Part shown: positions 1-11,921 of the stretch, one piece after another
How positions within the stretch are numbered: the stretch's first letter is position 1
Layout of the letters: every line of letters begins with the position of its first letter
NCBI RefSeq assembly: GCF_000189635.1
Contig: NW_002476209.1
Coordinates: forward strand, 1 to 64,000
Source of the DNA: Tetrahymena thermophila SB210
Taxonomy: Eukaryota; Ciliophora; Oligohymenophorea; Hymenostomatida; Tetrahymenidae
DNA length: 64,000 nucleotides
Reading direction: 5' to 3'
Position numbers and translations under genes: made by a program
The notes under the pieces: model-generated
The model's database searches: none
What the model was told of the DNA's origin: nothing
What the model saw: the letters and a program-made list of their open reading frames with translations, nothing else

Positions 1-432
1 CCCAACCCCAACCCCAACCCCAACCCCAACCCCAACCCCAACCCCAACCCCAACCCCAACCCCAACCCCAACCCCAACCCCAACCCCAACCCCAACCCCA
101 ACCCCAACCCCAACCCCAACCCCAACCCCAACCCCAACCCCAACCCCAACCCCAACCCCAACCCCAACCCCAACCCCCAACCCCAACCCCAACCCCAACC
201 CCAACCCCAACCCCAACCCCAACCCCAACCCCAACCCCAACCCCAACCCCAACCCCAACCCCAACCCCAACCCCAACCCCAACCCCAACCCCAACCCCAA
301 CCCCAACCCCAACCCCAACCCCAACCCCAACCCCAACCCCAACCCCAACCCCAACCCCAACCCCAACCCCAACCCCAACCCCAACCCCAACCCCAACCCC
401 AACCCCAACCCCAACCCCAACCCCAACCCCAA
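1..432. repeat. Macronuclear telomere, C4A2 repeats (about 72 units)
   Basis: Uninterrupted CCCCAA repeats run from the first base to 432 and stop abruptly at unique AT-rich sequence. This is the C-rich strand of the GGGGTT telomere that telomerase adds to Tetrahymena macronuclear chromosomes, so position 1 is a true chromosome end, 5' to 3' inward. One unit is irregular: five C residues at 174-178, which shifts the repeat phase by one base. Confidence 0.99.
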
Positions 433-1120
433 GAAAAACTTCTCTATTTTATTGAAAAAAAAAAATTTTTAGAAAATAGTATTTTTTTTCACAAAAATAA
501 CAATCAATCCTAATCAAAAATAAAAGAATATATATTAGCATAATTTAATTTTGAAATGGGAAATTACAACTAGATTTGTAGGAATATATAACAGATATAT
601 TATAAGTTATATTGATAATATTAAATATTAAAAAAAAAAAAATAATTTTAAATATTTGGAAGTAGTGTAAAATGCTTAAATATTTTTTCACTTTGTATTA
701 TTATTGTTATGAAGGATGATTATTCTTACCGCGATAATTTATTAATTTATACTGAATGTATAATAAATATTTAGGTTACTGAAAACTATGGACTGACATT
801 CGTTCTAAAGATCACTTATATAATGAAATTTTAATCAAGTTACAAAAAAAAAAAGCATGACCAATATCATTTGAATTACAAATTTATATTAAAAAAATGA
901 ATAGTTAAAAAAAACAAAATTTTTAATGAGAAATAAATTAATTTAAAGAGTATTTTAAATAATTTTTTTTGTATCAGAGTTATATTTATAATAAACATAA
1001 TAAATAACACAAAATTATAATACAAATAAAATATATTTTTTAATTAATTAATTAATTATTTTCATAAATAAAAAGTAAATTATTGTAACAGTTTAAATTC
1101 ATTCATAAATCATTTTAAAA
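433..1120. other. Subtelomeric spacer
   Basis: AT-rich sequence of about 690 bp between the telomere and the 3' end of the first gene. It has many poly-A/poly-T runs and no reading frame or RNA gene that I can support. No degenerate telomere-associated repeats follow the C4A2 tract, so the unique sequence begins directly at the telomere. Confidence 0.7.
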
Positions 1121-3173
1121 TCAAGCTTCAATGGGTTAGTTTTAATTGGTGTTTTCTGTTTAATTTGGAATCTTAACTTATTCATCACCTTAGTAAAACA
1201 TTTTCTCTATTAATTCTCTTCCCTTGCCAGTTGTTTCTTTCATGGCAAAAACTAAATATACTATAAGAACTGCTGAGACAGCAACAAATACTATAATAGT
1301 GCTTTCAGCACCTTTGGAATCAATCATGTATGGTAAAAATTCTACAGTTGAGAGACTTGATGCCCAGTAACAAAAAGCAAAGAAACCCATACCAACAGCA
1401 GGTAAAATCTCACCTGGATAAACTAATGATTTAATAAAATATATTTTAGATAAAATATTTGAAAAGGTTTTAAATTTTAAATTAAAAAAAAATTTATTTA
1501 CCCCAATGAACAGGAGCAACAGATGAAGCAAAAACGAGTTTATATAAAAGAATCATATATTTTTGTAAGGGTTTAAAATCAGCCCAGCCAGTGATGCAGA
1601 AAACAAGGAGAACTAATGTGCATCCTAAGAGACCATTAATATAAAGGTTCTTTCTACCGATTTTTTCAATTGTTAAGTAAGCAAAAATAGGTCCAATAAG
1701 ATCACCAATAGGCATCAAAGTAGTAAAAAGTTAAGCTGTGTCAGCACCCTCAGAGTTTTTAATAATTTAGAAAGAATAGATATTGATTGCGTTACATCCA
1801 ACATAGTTGAAAGCGATAGTGAATAACATAATAAATATAGCTCTTCCAATATATTATTTACCAAATAATTGTTTATAACCTACACTATTTGTACTACCTT
1901 ACTTTGAGAATTCAACAACATCGTTAAATTCTTCTTCAGCTATCTTTTTAACAAAAATACGCTCTAAAGCTTTCTTACACTTTTCAGGGTTTTTTTCTTC
2001 CAAATAAATATAATTTGCAGTCTCATCAGTGAAAACTAAGTGGAATAAGGCATTAGAAAGAACACTGAAAGCAATAGGAAGACCAAGCATTAATCTCCAG
2101 TATCCATTTGTAGCACTGTCTTCAGGCTTAGAAGGTAAACCATAGCCTAAAAGGAAAGATAACAGAATACCAAATCCAAAGAATAAAGAGTAAGTAATAC
2201 CACTAGCTCCCTTAAATTTCTTGCAAGCTAATTCAATGGAGTATAAAGGTCCAATAGAACACCAAAAACCAAAGCAAATACCAATTATAGCTCTACCTAT
2301 TAATTTAAAAGAAATACATTTAAATATGAGGAAACAAACAGAAATAGCCTTATTAAAATCAGATAAATTTATATGTTATCTTTTAATAAAAGAATAATAA
2401 ATTTAAACGAAAAGTAAGTTCGTCTAAGTAATCAAATTAATTAAGACAAAAGTAATTTTTTTTATTAGAATAATTACCGAATTGTAATGCAAATGTATCA
2501 GCAATGAGAGTAATACCGTTACCTAGTATAGCTAAGTAAAAAGTAAATATTAACATCTTTCTTCTGCCAAATTTAGCTGAAAGACGACCAGCAAATAGAG
2601 AAACAAATGCAGCAAAAGCTTATGGAATAGAGTTAAGAAGAGAATAATTAAGCAATTTTTCATCTTCATTCCAGCTGTAGATGTATCCAACGTGGTCAAA
2701 CAAAGTATTAAAGACACCCATATTGTAAGCGATAGTGAAGCAAGTAAATGCACCATGCATAATTTTCAATGCAAAAAGCCAAGAGTTTTTTGATACTCCT
2801 TCATTTTAGTCTTCTGATGAATAGGTTTTAGCCTATGAAATAGCTGATTCATACTCGTTCTTTTGTAATTTGTTAGCTAATATTATTGTTATTAATTAAT
2901 TATTTAATGTAAAATCTCTATAAAAAATCAAAATAATATTTATTTTTTTTAAAATATTATTATTTTATTGGCTTTAATAAGATTTTAAAATGATTTATCT
3001 AAACTTTTAGCATTTTTAAATTATGGAGTATATAATAAAATAAAATGATTGTTTGAGCCATCAAAATTAAAAAAATTTTTCAAAACAAAATAATAAATTA
3101 AAAACTTACTTTCTTCTTAAACTTGAGTAGCTGTGGCACAGTCTCTACCTTAATTTTCTTCAGATTTAACCAT
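1121..3173 (-). CDS. MFS sugar-transporter-family protein
   Basis: Predicted 519-residue membrane permease of the major facilitator superfamily, sugar porter type, for proton- or gradient-driven uptake of a sugar or similar solute. Four exons: 3173-3110, 2876-2478, 2296-1502 and 1422-1121; introns 3109-2877, 2477-2297 and 1501-1423 have GT/AG ends and matching phases. The N-terminal tail of about 50 residues is hydrophilic. Hydrophobic helices follow, with the family signature GRLSAKFGRRKM around residues 118-129 between helices 2 and 3, a second GRAIIG loop after intron 2, and the closing ETTGKGRELIEKMF, a form of the PETKGR motif. The stop is TGA at 1123-1121. It is transcribed towards the telomere, which starts under 700 bp from its stop codon. 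The family is secure; the substrate cannot be read from sequence. Confidence 0.9.
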
Positions 3174-6100
3174 TTAATTTGAAGGTAATAAATGTATTTT
3201 GTTAAAATAAAATTTAGGAATTGTATTTAATATAAAAATTATTATAGCTGTTTAATATGCTGCTGAATACTTTTTAAAGTAAAAATAATTAATAAATTAT
3301 TATACTTAATCATAATGAAAATCTAGTAAGGTAATTGATTCCAAACCCTACTTACTTACTTTTTTACAATAACTTTAAATAGAGACAACAGAAAAATTGA
3401 TATTTGAAATTAAATGCGAACTTAAATATAAGTTAAGCTATATGATCTTTACACAAAGTATCTTTTTACAAAATATTGAATAATTAAGGAAGTAAGAATT
3501 TATATGATATGCTAAAATGGTATTTTAGTTCAGGGAAACAAAAGAGAAACATGTCATTTTAAAGGTTTTATTGCCTTATATCGTTATTAAATAGTACTTT
3601 TGTGTATGTCTAGAAATCTATAAATTTATCTAGGTGATCTCTTAATTTAACACAATTATAGAGGTTCTAGTAAATAGATTGACGGATTTCATTTTTAGCT
3701 AATGCCTTTATAAATTTATTAATTAATTAATTAATAAGATTGCATCATAAAATAAGTTAAAACAAAATTTAATAGAAAGGAATTACAAGTATTTATTTTT
3801 GTGGGGGTTTAAATGAATGATGCTTTATGTATTACACTTCTTTTTATTTAAAAATAGTACTTTTTTAATTTCTGCATTAAATAAATTATTACAAATTAAG
3901 AAGGGGGACTGGCTTTTTTTGAGGAACTGTTTACATTAAATGAGGTGAGCACAAATTAAAAACAAAAAATGTAAAGAAACACTCACCAAAAAATGTGTAA
4001 AAGTCAAATAATTTCATTATTATTTATTAAATATCAAAATTAGAGTCTTGGTTTGTTTCCTTTTAAAAATATTTTTAAAGAATTTTCAAAAAAAGTTTTA
4101 TAATAAAATTAATATTAAAAATTTTAGAACAAATGAAACAATAAGCGATTAATTATTATCTGACCATAGCTTAACTTCAAATTTTTGACAATTAGAATTA
4201 AAAAACTTAATTATAAAAAACAGGAACAGCCATTATTGATCTTACTATTATTGAGAATTAAAAGTGGAAAGCAGATTTTTGTTTTAGAAATTACATTTGT
4301 TTAGAATCAGTCAAAATTAGTCATATATATTTTTTTAATTGGCCAAATTAAAACTAATTTTAGACATGTTATTTGAAATTAATTTTTTAATTTATTAGAT
4401 TTGACTGTTTAATATATGTATGTATCTATCTATTATTCTTCTAGCTTTTTTTTATTTGCAAATTCTATTAAGTTAAGCTTAAAATGAAACACATTTCAAA
4501 GTTTTCTAGTAACTCATTTGCTTAAATCACAGTATTTAATATTTATTTTTTAAACGAAATGACGAAACAAGAATACACATTATTCCCTTAATAAAAGCAG
4601 TTCTAATATCTATTATCCTACTGTAAATGATCTGATATAATTCATTCACTTAAAACTAATTTATTTTTTAAACATTTATCTAAAAAAAAATGGTTTATTA
4701 CTATGAGTTATTAAACTTTATGGGATTGAAACAATTATATTTTAGATTTAATATTCAATGCTAGGTAAAAGATTTTGTAGAACAGATTAAGATTTCATTT
4801 TTATTTTTAGAATTGGTAAAAAAAAATTTAATTAATAAATTTATAAAATACTAATACTGATAAGATATACAGCAGAAAATTATAAACAATAATTAAATAA
4901 TCATTCTCTTAAAAATTTTTTATTATTGATAAAAGAAATAAAATATGCTAAAAATTTAGTCTTTCTCAACAAATTCGTTTTTTGAGAAATGTTATTTAAA
5001 ATAAAAAAGAAAAACCAAAACAAAATAAATGATAAAAAGTTAATCATTTTCAATCTATTTTAATTTTCTTTTATTAATTAAAAACGATTGGATTAAGAGC
5101 GAGTGAGTGATTAAAAAGTAATTAAATAAGGTTTTTTTAATTAGGGAAATATTTTTTGAGTATTCAGTGCTATTTAATTTATCTAATACCAATCAATTAT
5201 ATTCAAGCTACCTAAGCATTAGTTATTTAATAAAATATCAAGCAAGTAAACTAATTAATTAATTTATGAAGAAAAATACCAAAAATTTTATATATTCATT
5301 AAAATTCTTCTAAATAATCTAATTTATTTGGGCTATTAAAGCAATAAAATGACTAAACTAATAATTTTGAATAGTTCTAAATTAAATAGGTTAAATATTC
5401 TTTCTTGGTGCTTAAAAGTTAAAAAATAGATTATTTTATTTAATTAAAAATGTATGGCCTAGAAGCATTTTGAAAATTATACAAATTATTGTTTTATATA
5501 AAACATAAAAAAATTACAAATTATCAAGAAATAATTACTAAATTTATAAAAATATTTTAAAATAAATAATTCAGAAAGAAATAAATAAGTTAATGATAAT
5601 TATATAATCATATAACCATTTAATATTTTTAAGTTAAATTCTAAAAATTCTAAAAGTAGGTAATTTGTTTTTAGAGTAAGTGATTGGTTTAAAATAAACT
5701 AAAAGCATGATATAATTTTAAAATGTAAAAATGAAAATATAAGAATAAGTTTCGAGTTTAAATTATTTTAATAAAATAAAAAAACAATTATATTTTTATA
5801 AATTCGTTGAAAACATTACTCTTTTTTAATAGTTTACAGTTTTAAAATTTAATTAATTAATTTTAACAAAATCAATGATACAAAATTATAAATTAATTTT
5901 CACAAATAGAATAAAACTAAAAAATTCACTTAAAATGGCTAAAATATTTTTTTATTTGTAGTTAATTCTACAAAATAAATATTTACTTATCTTCGTTTTA
6001 AAATATAAAATTTCATTAAGTCTTAAAAGAATAAAGCACAAAAAAAAAGATGGAAAACAAATATCATAAAAACAATCGAAACCAATCTAATTAATCACAA

Positions 6101-6615
6101 GTTTATTCATCTGAAATTATGACAAAAACTTAAATAAATAAATAAAACACATAATAGCTTTTAACATTTATTTTTAATAATTTTTTTTAAAATAAATATT
6201 TTTAAGGGTAAAGAAAATTATTTTTTTCAATCTAAAATTGAAAAATGTTTTATAAAAAAAATTTTTAGATTTTTGAATTTGAAAATATTATTAATAAATT
6301 AGTTTTATTTTTTTTAATTAATAAAATTACACTGATTTGTAATAAATTAGTTCAATTATAAAGAAAGAAATATTACTTTATAAATAATTTTTAAATATTT
6401 ATATTAATAGATTTTAGAAATTAACTTGAATTTGTAAATTGTTTGAAAATTTTTAAAGAGAAAGGTTTGGTTGATTTATTGATTAATTGCTTGTTTGTTT
6501 GTTTGATTTAATTTGAATGAGGAAGAAGAAATTTGTTTGTTATTTTTTTTTTGCTTTTAGATAAATAAAGACTTTTAATACATGATTAAATCTATTAATA
6601 AATTTTGAATTTTAA
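3174..6615. other. Long AT-rich spacer without a recognisable gene
   Basis: About 3.4 kb upstream of both flanking genes, which point away from each other, so it must hold both promoters. Homopolymer runs and short AT repeats dominate. A small G-rich patch lies at 3900-3950 (GGGGGACTGGC followed by seven T). I found no coding frame, tRNA or conserved element that I can defend. Confidence 0.6.
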
Positions 6616-9516
6616 ATGATGATAACAAAGTTTTAGCCGTAATAACAGTAAAAACCGCAATTAAATCAATAATAATTTTAAATATAGAAATATTTTGCGT
6701 AGAATTAGTTTTAGTAAGGGGATTATTCTATGAAGACTGTAGATTAGAAAGAAGCAAGTAAAACTTATAGAACTTAGCAAGAACCGTTTTAAGAAGTTGT
6801 TGAGTACCTGCCATAAAATTAGGTTATTTAAACTGAAAGAATAAACACTTAGCGTTAAAGATCGAAGACATCTTTCATAAAAAATTTAGATATAGAAACA
6901 GCAAAAAACATATAAACTGAAAGCATATAAAATTAGTATGATGATTTTAATAGAAATATGCATAATGATTAAGGAGGAGGGAAAACTAATTTTAATCAAG
7001 TCAATAATTCTTGTAAAAACAGCTATATCACACCTGCAACAGAATATAGCAAGTAGCAATATAACCCAAATCAAGCTTTTGTAGATGAAGAAGAGTTTAA
7101 AAGATACAGAAATTTCATAGATAATCATTCTAAATCAAGCAAAAGCTAAATCATCAAAAGAAATAATGCTGAAACTCCAAATATATAAAAAATTTCATAA
7201 GAAAGAAATCAAAATGCTAATTAAAAATAAGATAAATCTTCTTTATAAATTATTTTGCCTGATTAATCAATTGATAATGCAATGTCTTTTGGTGTAGTTA
7301 ATGACTAAAAAAGTAGATCTTATTAATAGAAATAAAATAGTATTTCTTAGTTACATACAGCAAGGTCTGCTTAAAATCTATTTGAAGAAATCCCAAATAG
7401 CAAAAATCTTGAAAATTATAATTCTCAAAAAGATACTCATTAATCGAATGTTTTGAAAGTTAAATCTTAAAGAGATAATATTAAATATTAATCAATGAAT
7501 TTTTAAAATGATCAAGTTGTTAATAATGAATATACGTAATAATATAGATAGTAAAATTTAGTTTCTAAGTAATCAGAAAAGTTACTCACAGAACCTGATT
7601 TATGTATCAAAAATGAAAGAGAAAAAACTAATTAAATAAAATAATTTTAAGCTCAAGAATAAGATTTTCAATATAATACTTCCAAATAATAGTAATTGTT
7701 ATAATAATAATCATCTAAAATCTAAAGAAAATCTTGTATCCTAGATTAATAAAGATCTGATTAGATTTAAATGTAACAACAATACACACAGCGTTAGCAT
7801 TCTAATAACTAATAGCCCAATTAGCTACAATAAAACCAAACTTTGTAATTAAATTCTCATAGGAACTATTAAAAAACACCAGAGCGCAATTATAATGATA
7901 ATTTTAGCAATCTCACACATAGAAATAATACATAATTATAAAATATAAAAATCTTATCTAACGATGGCTAATAATAAAACTAGTTGGTTGCAAAAGATCA
8001 ATAAATTGCAAAAGGCTTAGTAAAGTAATACTCCTCATAAAATTTAAATCAAAATTAACATAACTTAAATACTAATCGCTTCTGTGCTGATAATAAAGCA
8101 TATCAAAATACTTATAATACAAATGAATAAAAAGATTAAAAGTATAATCTTTAAAATGTAAAAACTGATTATTAAATGAATTAGTAACTGTAGTAAATGT
8201 AAGCTTACCCCTAAAATTTATAGCCCTCATAATAAAGTATTGAAGAAAAATATAAAAATTAAATTAACTAATTTAAAGAATAAATATAATCTTTGCAAAT
8301 ACACAATAGATAATTAGTTGGATAAATAAAAATTCTTGAGAGTGATAACTAGGTGTCAATTTAAAATATAAGATAGCTGCAAGAAGAAATATTGTAACTT
8401 TAAAAAAATTTAGAATTAAGCAACCACTGTAAAGAATAAGCATAACTGTAACATTAAAATATATTGTAATAATTTTAAAAACTTGAAGAAGAAATAAAGC
8501 AAATCAGAGAGTAATCCTCGAAATTTGCATAAGAACATTATACAAATTAATAATAGTAATAATAATCAATAGAATTAAAAAACTGGAATAACTACAATAA
8601 TATCTCCTTCGATGAAACATCTTCTTCTCCTTTCTCCCACAACAATTTTGCATCAGCTAAAAGCGTAGCTACAACTGCTACAGTTTTTTCATAAAAATCT
8701 TCAACAATGATTACAAAGCCTGCTTAAGGTTAGCAATAAAATCCTTAAATACAAATAGAAAAATAGCAACCACATATTTTTAATTAGGGATAAAATAATT
8801 CCTCACTTGAATTATAATAATAGTTTTACAACTACTGCAATTAATTGCAAAATAATTCAGTAAATTAATAACAACAACTTAATTAAAATTATAGAGAAGC
8901 AAACATTGTTACAGCCAGAGATGGAGCTGCTTCTGTGTTTGAGCAAACTTTCTCATAAGATGATTAGCATTAATTCCATTCCTAAGAATCCAGAAAATCA
9001 TAAGCTTTAAAAAAGAATGTTAGCTAAGATAATTACTATAGCCAATAAGTAACTAATAAAAATGAAAATAATTCAGCTTTTGATATCTTATATTAAATTT
9101 ATTTGAAGTTGGGAGAAGGTTAAATAGATCAAATAGAATTACTTCCAGAAAAAGTTAGCAATTTGATTAATGAAAATAAATAGAATGGAAAATTTATAAA
9201 GTCAATGAAAGAATTAACAATAAAATGTTCGCCAGCAAACTATTTTGGATCTTCTGAACCCAGTTTGAAGATAATCTGGAAATTCATTAAAAAAGTAATG
9301 GAAGAATACACAATTTTAAAAAGCAAAAGTAAATAAATAGAAAGTAAAGTAAATAATTAAAATCAATAGCAATAAGACTCATCAGCATCTCCCATTTAAG
9401 TAAAAAATATGAACAATCCATAACAATCTTTTTCTAATTTTCCAAACAATAATCAATAACAATAATTATAGTAAAACTCCAGTCAGTAAATCCATGGGTA
9501 AATTTAAAAGTAATGA
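6616..9516 (+). CDS. Gln/Asn-rich protein with a central coiled coil, function unknown
   Basis: Single-exon frame of 966 codons that is open only in the ciliate code; start (6616) and stop TGA (9514-9516) are in phase and no TGA intervenes. The start is an ATGATG pair, the first ATG after an in-frame TGA at 6583-6585; the next possible start is 6730. Glutamine is extremely frequent, largely encoded by TAA/TAG. Around 8230-8540 the residues follow a coiled-coil rhythm (IEEKYKNQINQFKEQIQSLQ region). A less biased segment near 9090-9330 (LGEGQIDQIELLPEKVSNL, then KIIWKFIKKVMEEY) could be a folded C-terminal domain. I do not recognise the family. It is probably an intracellular scaffold or assembly protein, but that is inference from composition only. 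Confidence 0.75.
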
Positions 9517-10503
9517 AAAATAATTACAATATAAAGATAAAGGTTAGGAAATCAATAAGCTAGCTTTCTATCTATTTATCTAGCAAGATAGCTAGCTAAC
9601 TAAATAACTAACTAACTAACTAATTAGCCAGACGTATGAAATGTCCAAAAAATATTTTTAAAACTTAAACTATAGTAAAAAATATTAAAGCAAAGAGCGT
9701 TTATTTAATTATAAATAATAATTTTGAATATTCTTATTAATATTAAAATATGAATTAATTATAATTCTATACTATAATTTAACAACAGAGAAAATCTTTA
9801 TTTATTTACAGTCCCATTAAATATCAGACGCATATTTGCTTTTATTTAATTATCAAAAAAATAGATTCATGCTCAAAAAAAGTGAAGATTAGAAAAATTT
9901 ACATTAATTAATTAATCATTAACTATAAAAAATAAAATTTAAATAATCCAATCAGAGAAAACTTTTTTGGCTAATATCACAAACAATTCGCTTTTCAAAT
10001 TTACTCATAATAAAAACACACAACAAACAATATCATCCATATATTAAAAATATATACCTTCTCGTTAAAGATTTATGCTTCCTAATTTGTAGATAAAATA
10101 ACAAATAAAAATAAAATAGAAAAAATGAACTAAGTCTTATTTATTTTGCATGTGAATATCATTACTATCATTTAAATTTAAACATTTCTATTATTAATTA
10201 TTTATTACCCATTTAATAGAAATCCAAATCTTATTTCTTAATGTGCTTTATTGTAAATTAATTAATTTTTAAATAAGCCAATATAAAATTTACCCAATAT
10301 CTTAATTCATTCAAGAAAGGAAATAAATACACTCAAAATTGTCTTTGTATCATTTATTATAATATAAATAATAAGTAGACCTTTGTCATTTTTTACAGAG
10401 TCTTTATCCAGCTTTAAATAATTCAAATTATTGTTTTTAATAATAATAAAAATAACTAAAAACAAAATATATTTCAAAAAAAACTAAATAAACTCAAAAA
10501 AAA
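9517..10503. other. AT-rich spacer with TAGC/TAAC-type short repeats
   Basis: Spacer of about 1 kb. At 9560-9630 there is a run of short repeats (TAGCTAGC, then AACTAACTAACTAACTAA). The remainder is plain AT-rich DNA that should include the promoter of the downstream globin gene. No other gene is seen. Confidence 0.6.
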
Positions 10504-10869
10504 ATGAACAAATAGCCTACTGTTTTTGAAAAGCTTGGAGGATAGGCAGCTATGCATGCAGCTGTTCCCCTTTTCTACAAGAAAGTCTTAGCAGATGATA
10601 GAGTCAAACATTACTTTAAAAACACTAATATGGAACACCAAGCTAAGTAATAGGAAGATTTTCTTACTATGCTTTTAGGAGGACCCAATCATTATAAAGG
10701 AAAAAACATGGCTGAAGCTCATAAAGGTATGAACCTTTAAAACTCTCACTTTGACGCTATCATTGAGAATCTTGCCGCCACACTTAAAGAATTAGGAGTT
10801 AGCGATTAAATTATTGGTGAAGCAGCCAAGGTCATTGAACACACTCGTAAAGACTGTCTTGGAAAGTGA
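10504..10869 (+). CDS. Truncated hemoglobin, group I (TrHbN)
   Basis: Complete 121-residue heme globin, intronless, with a TGA stop. Length and sequence match the known Tetrahymena/Paramecium truncated hemoglobins, which have a two-over-two helix fold and bind O2 or NO. Visible residues in family positions: Phe24-Tyr25 (Tyr25 is the B10 ligand-stabilising tyrosine), Gln46 (E7), Gln50 (E11), the glycine motif GGPNHYKG at 59-66, and the proximal heme ligand His73 (F8) in AEAHKGM. The N-terminal EKLGG at 9-13 is typical. Glutamines 4, 49, 50 and 79 among others use TAA/TAG. The start context AAAAATG fits ciliate genes. Likely roles are oxygen supply or storage and nitric-oxide detoxification; the sequence does not choose between them. 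Confidence 0.97.
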
Positions 10870-11921
10870 TCATTTTGAAAAATTACCATTAATTTTGAAA
10901 ATATTTTATATGATAAATCAAAATGTATTTTAACTTATTTTTAATTCTCTGTTTTATCATGTCTTAATATTTGAATGTTTTTCTAAAATAATTTTTGTCT
11001 TAGATTTAAACTTTTAAAATAACTATTCTTTTTAAATGAGAAAGTATATTAAAATATAAAAAATAAAATTTATATTTTCATTAAATAATTTATGAGTTTC
11101 AAATAAAAAATGTTCAACATTCAATTTATATCAAGCTAGAAAGATAAAAGAAAGAAAAATACAAATATTTAATAAATTTTTTTATATGAAAAAATATAAT
11201 AAATAACATTTTAATTTATTATTTATTAATAAAAATATAACTCACAATTTTTTATGATATAGCAATTTCATTCATGATAAAACTATAAACTGTTTTTCGA
11301 AATATTTTGTTTATAATGACATTTTTTCATTCATAAATTTATTAGTATACTATTGTTTTTGTAACATAATCATTCAAATATTGAAAAAACAAATGATGAA
11401 AATAATGATAAGAATATCTTTTTTTCAACAATTTTTAATAAATAATTGCCAAAAAAAAAATGAGTAAATAAGTCAACTGATTAAGGTGTATTTTTAATTA
11501 AATAATTTAACTTATTAGTTTTTATTTTGTTTTGTTAGAATTTTTTCTTATTCTATTTAATACTTATTGATAATGCAAAAAAAAAAAATACAATATAAAT
11601 AGATAAAAATTTTTTAGTAAATTATATAAAATTAAATGAAAACATTTATTCTAATTATTTAAACTCTTTTGAAATGGAAAATTTTTATTTGATATAATTA
11701 ATATATTTAGTTCAGTAAATTTATTCTTTATATTTTGATTTAATTGTAATTATTTTTACAAAATTAACATATTATATTTAGAAATTTTTTCATAAATTAA
11801 AAAGAATTTGTCAGTTAAAAATATATTATTAATTTAATATAAAAACTATTTCCGATTATTTTAATTATTCTAGCATATTATGTAAAAAAACAAAAAATTT
11901 GGTAATAAATAGATATTAGTA
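10870..11921. other. AT-rich spacer between convergent genes
   Basis: About 1 kb holding the 3' untranslated regions of the globin gene and of the convergent coiled-coil gene. Only homopolymer-rich AT sequence is seen. Confidence 0.6.

Noticed and set aside
3944..3987. Inverted repeat GGTGAG ... CTCACC near a G-rich patch, possible small RNA
   Set aside because: Only six base pairs with a 32-base loop, and no promoter or conserved box; below what chance allows in this length.
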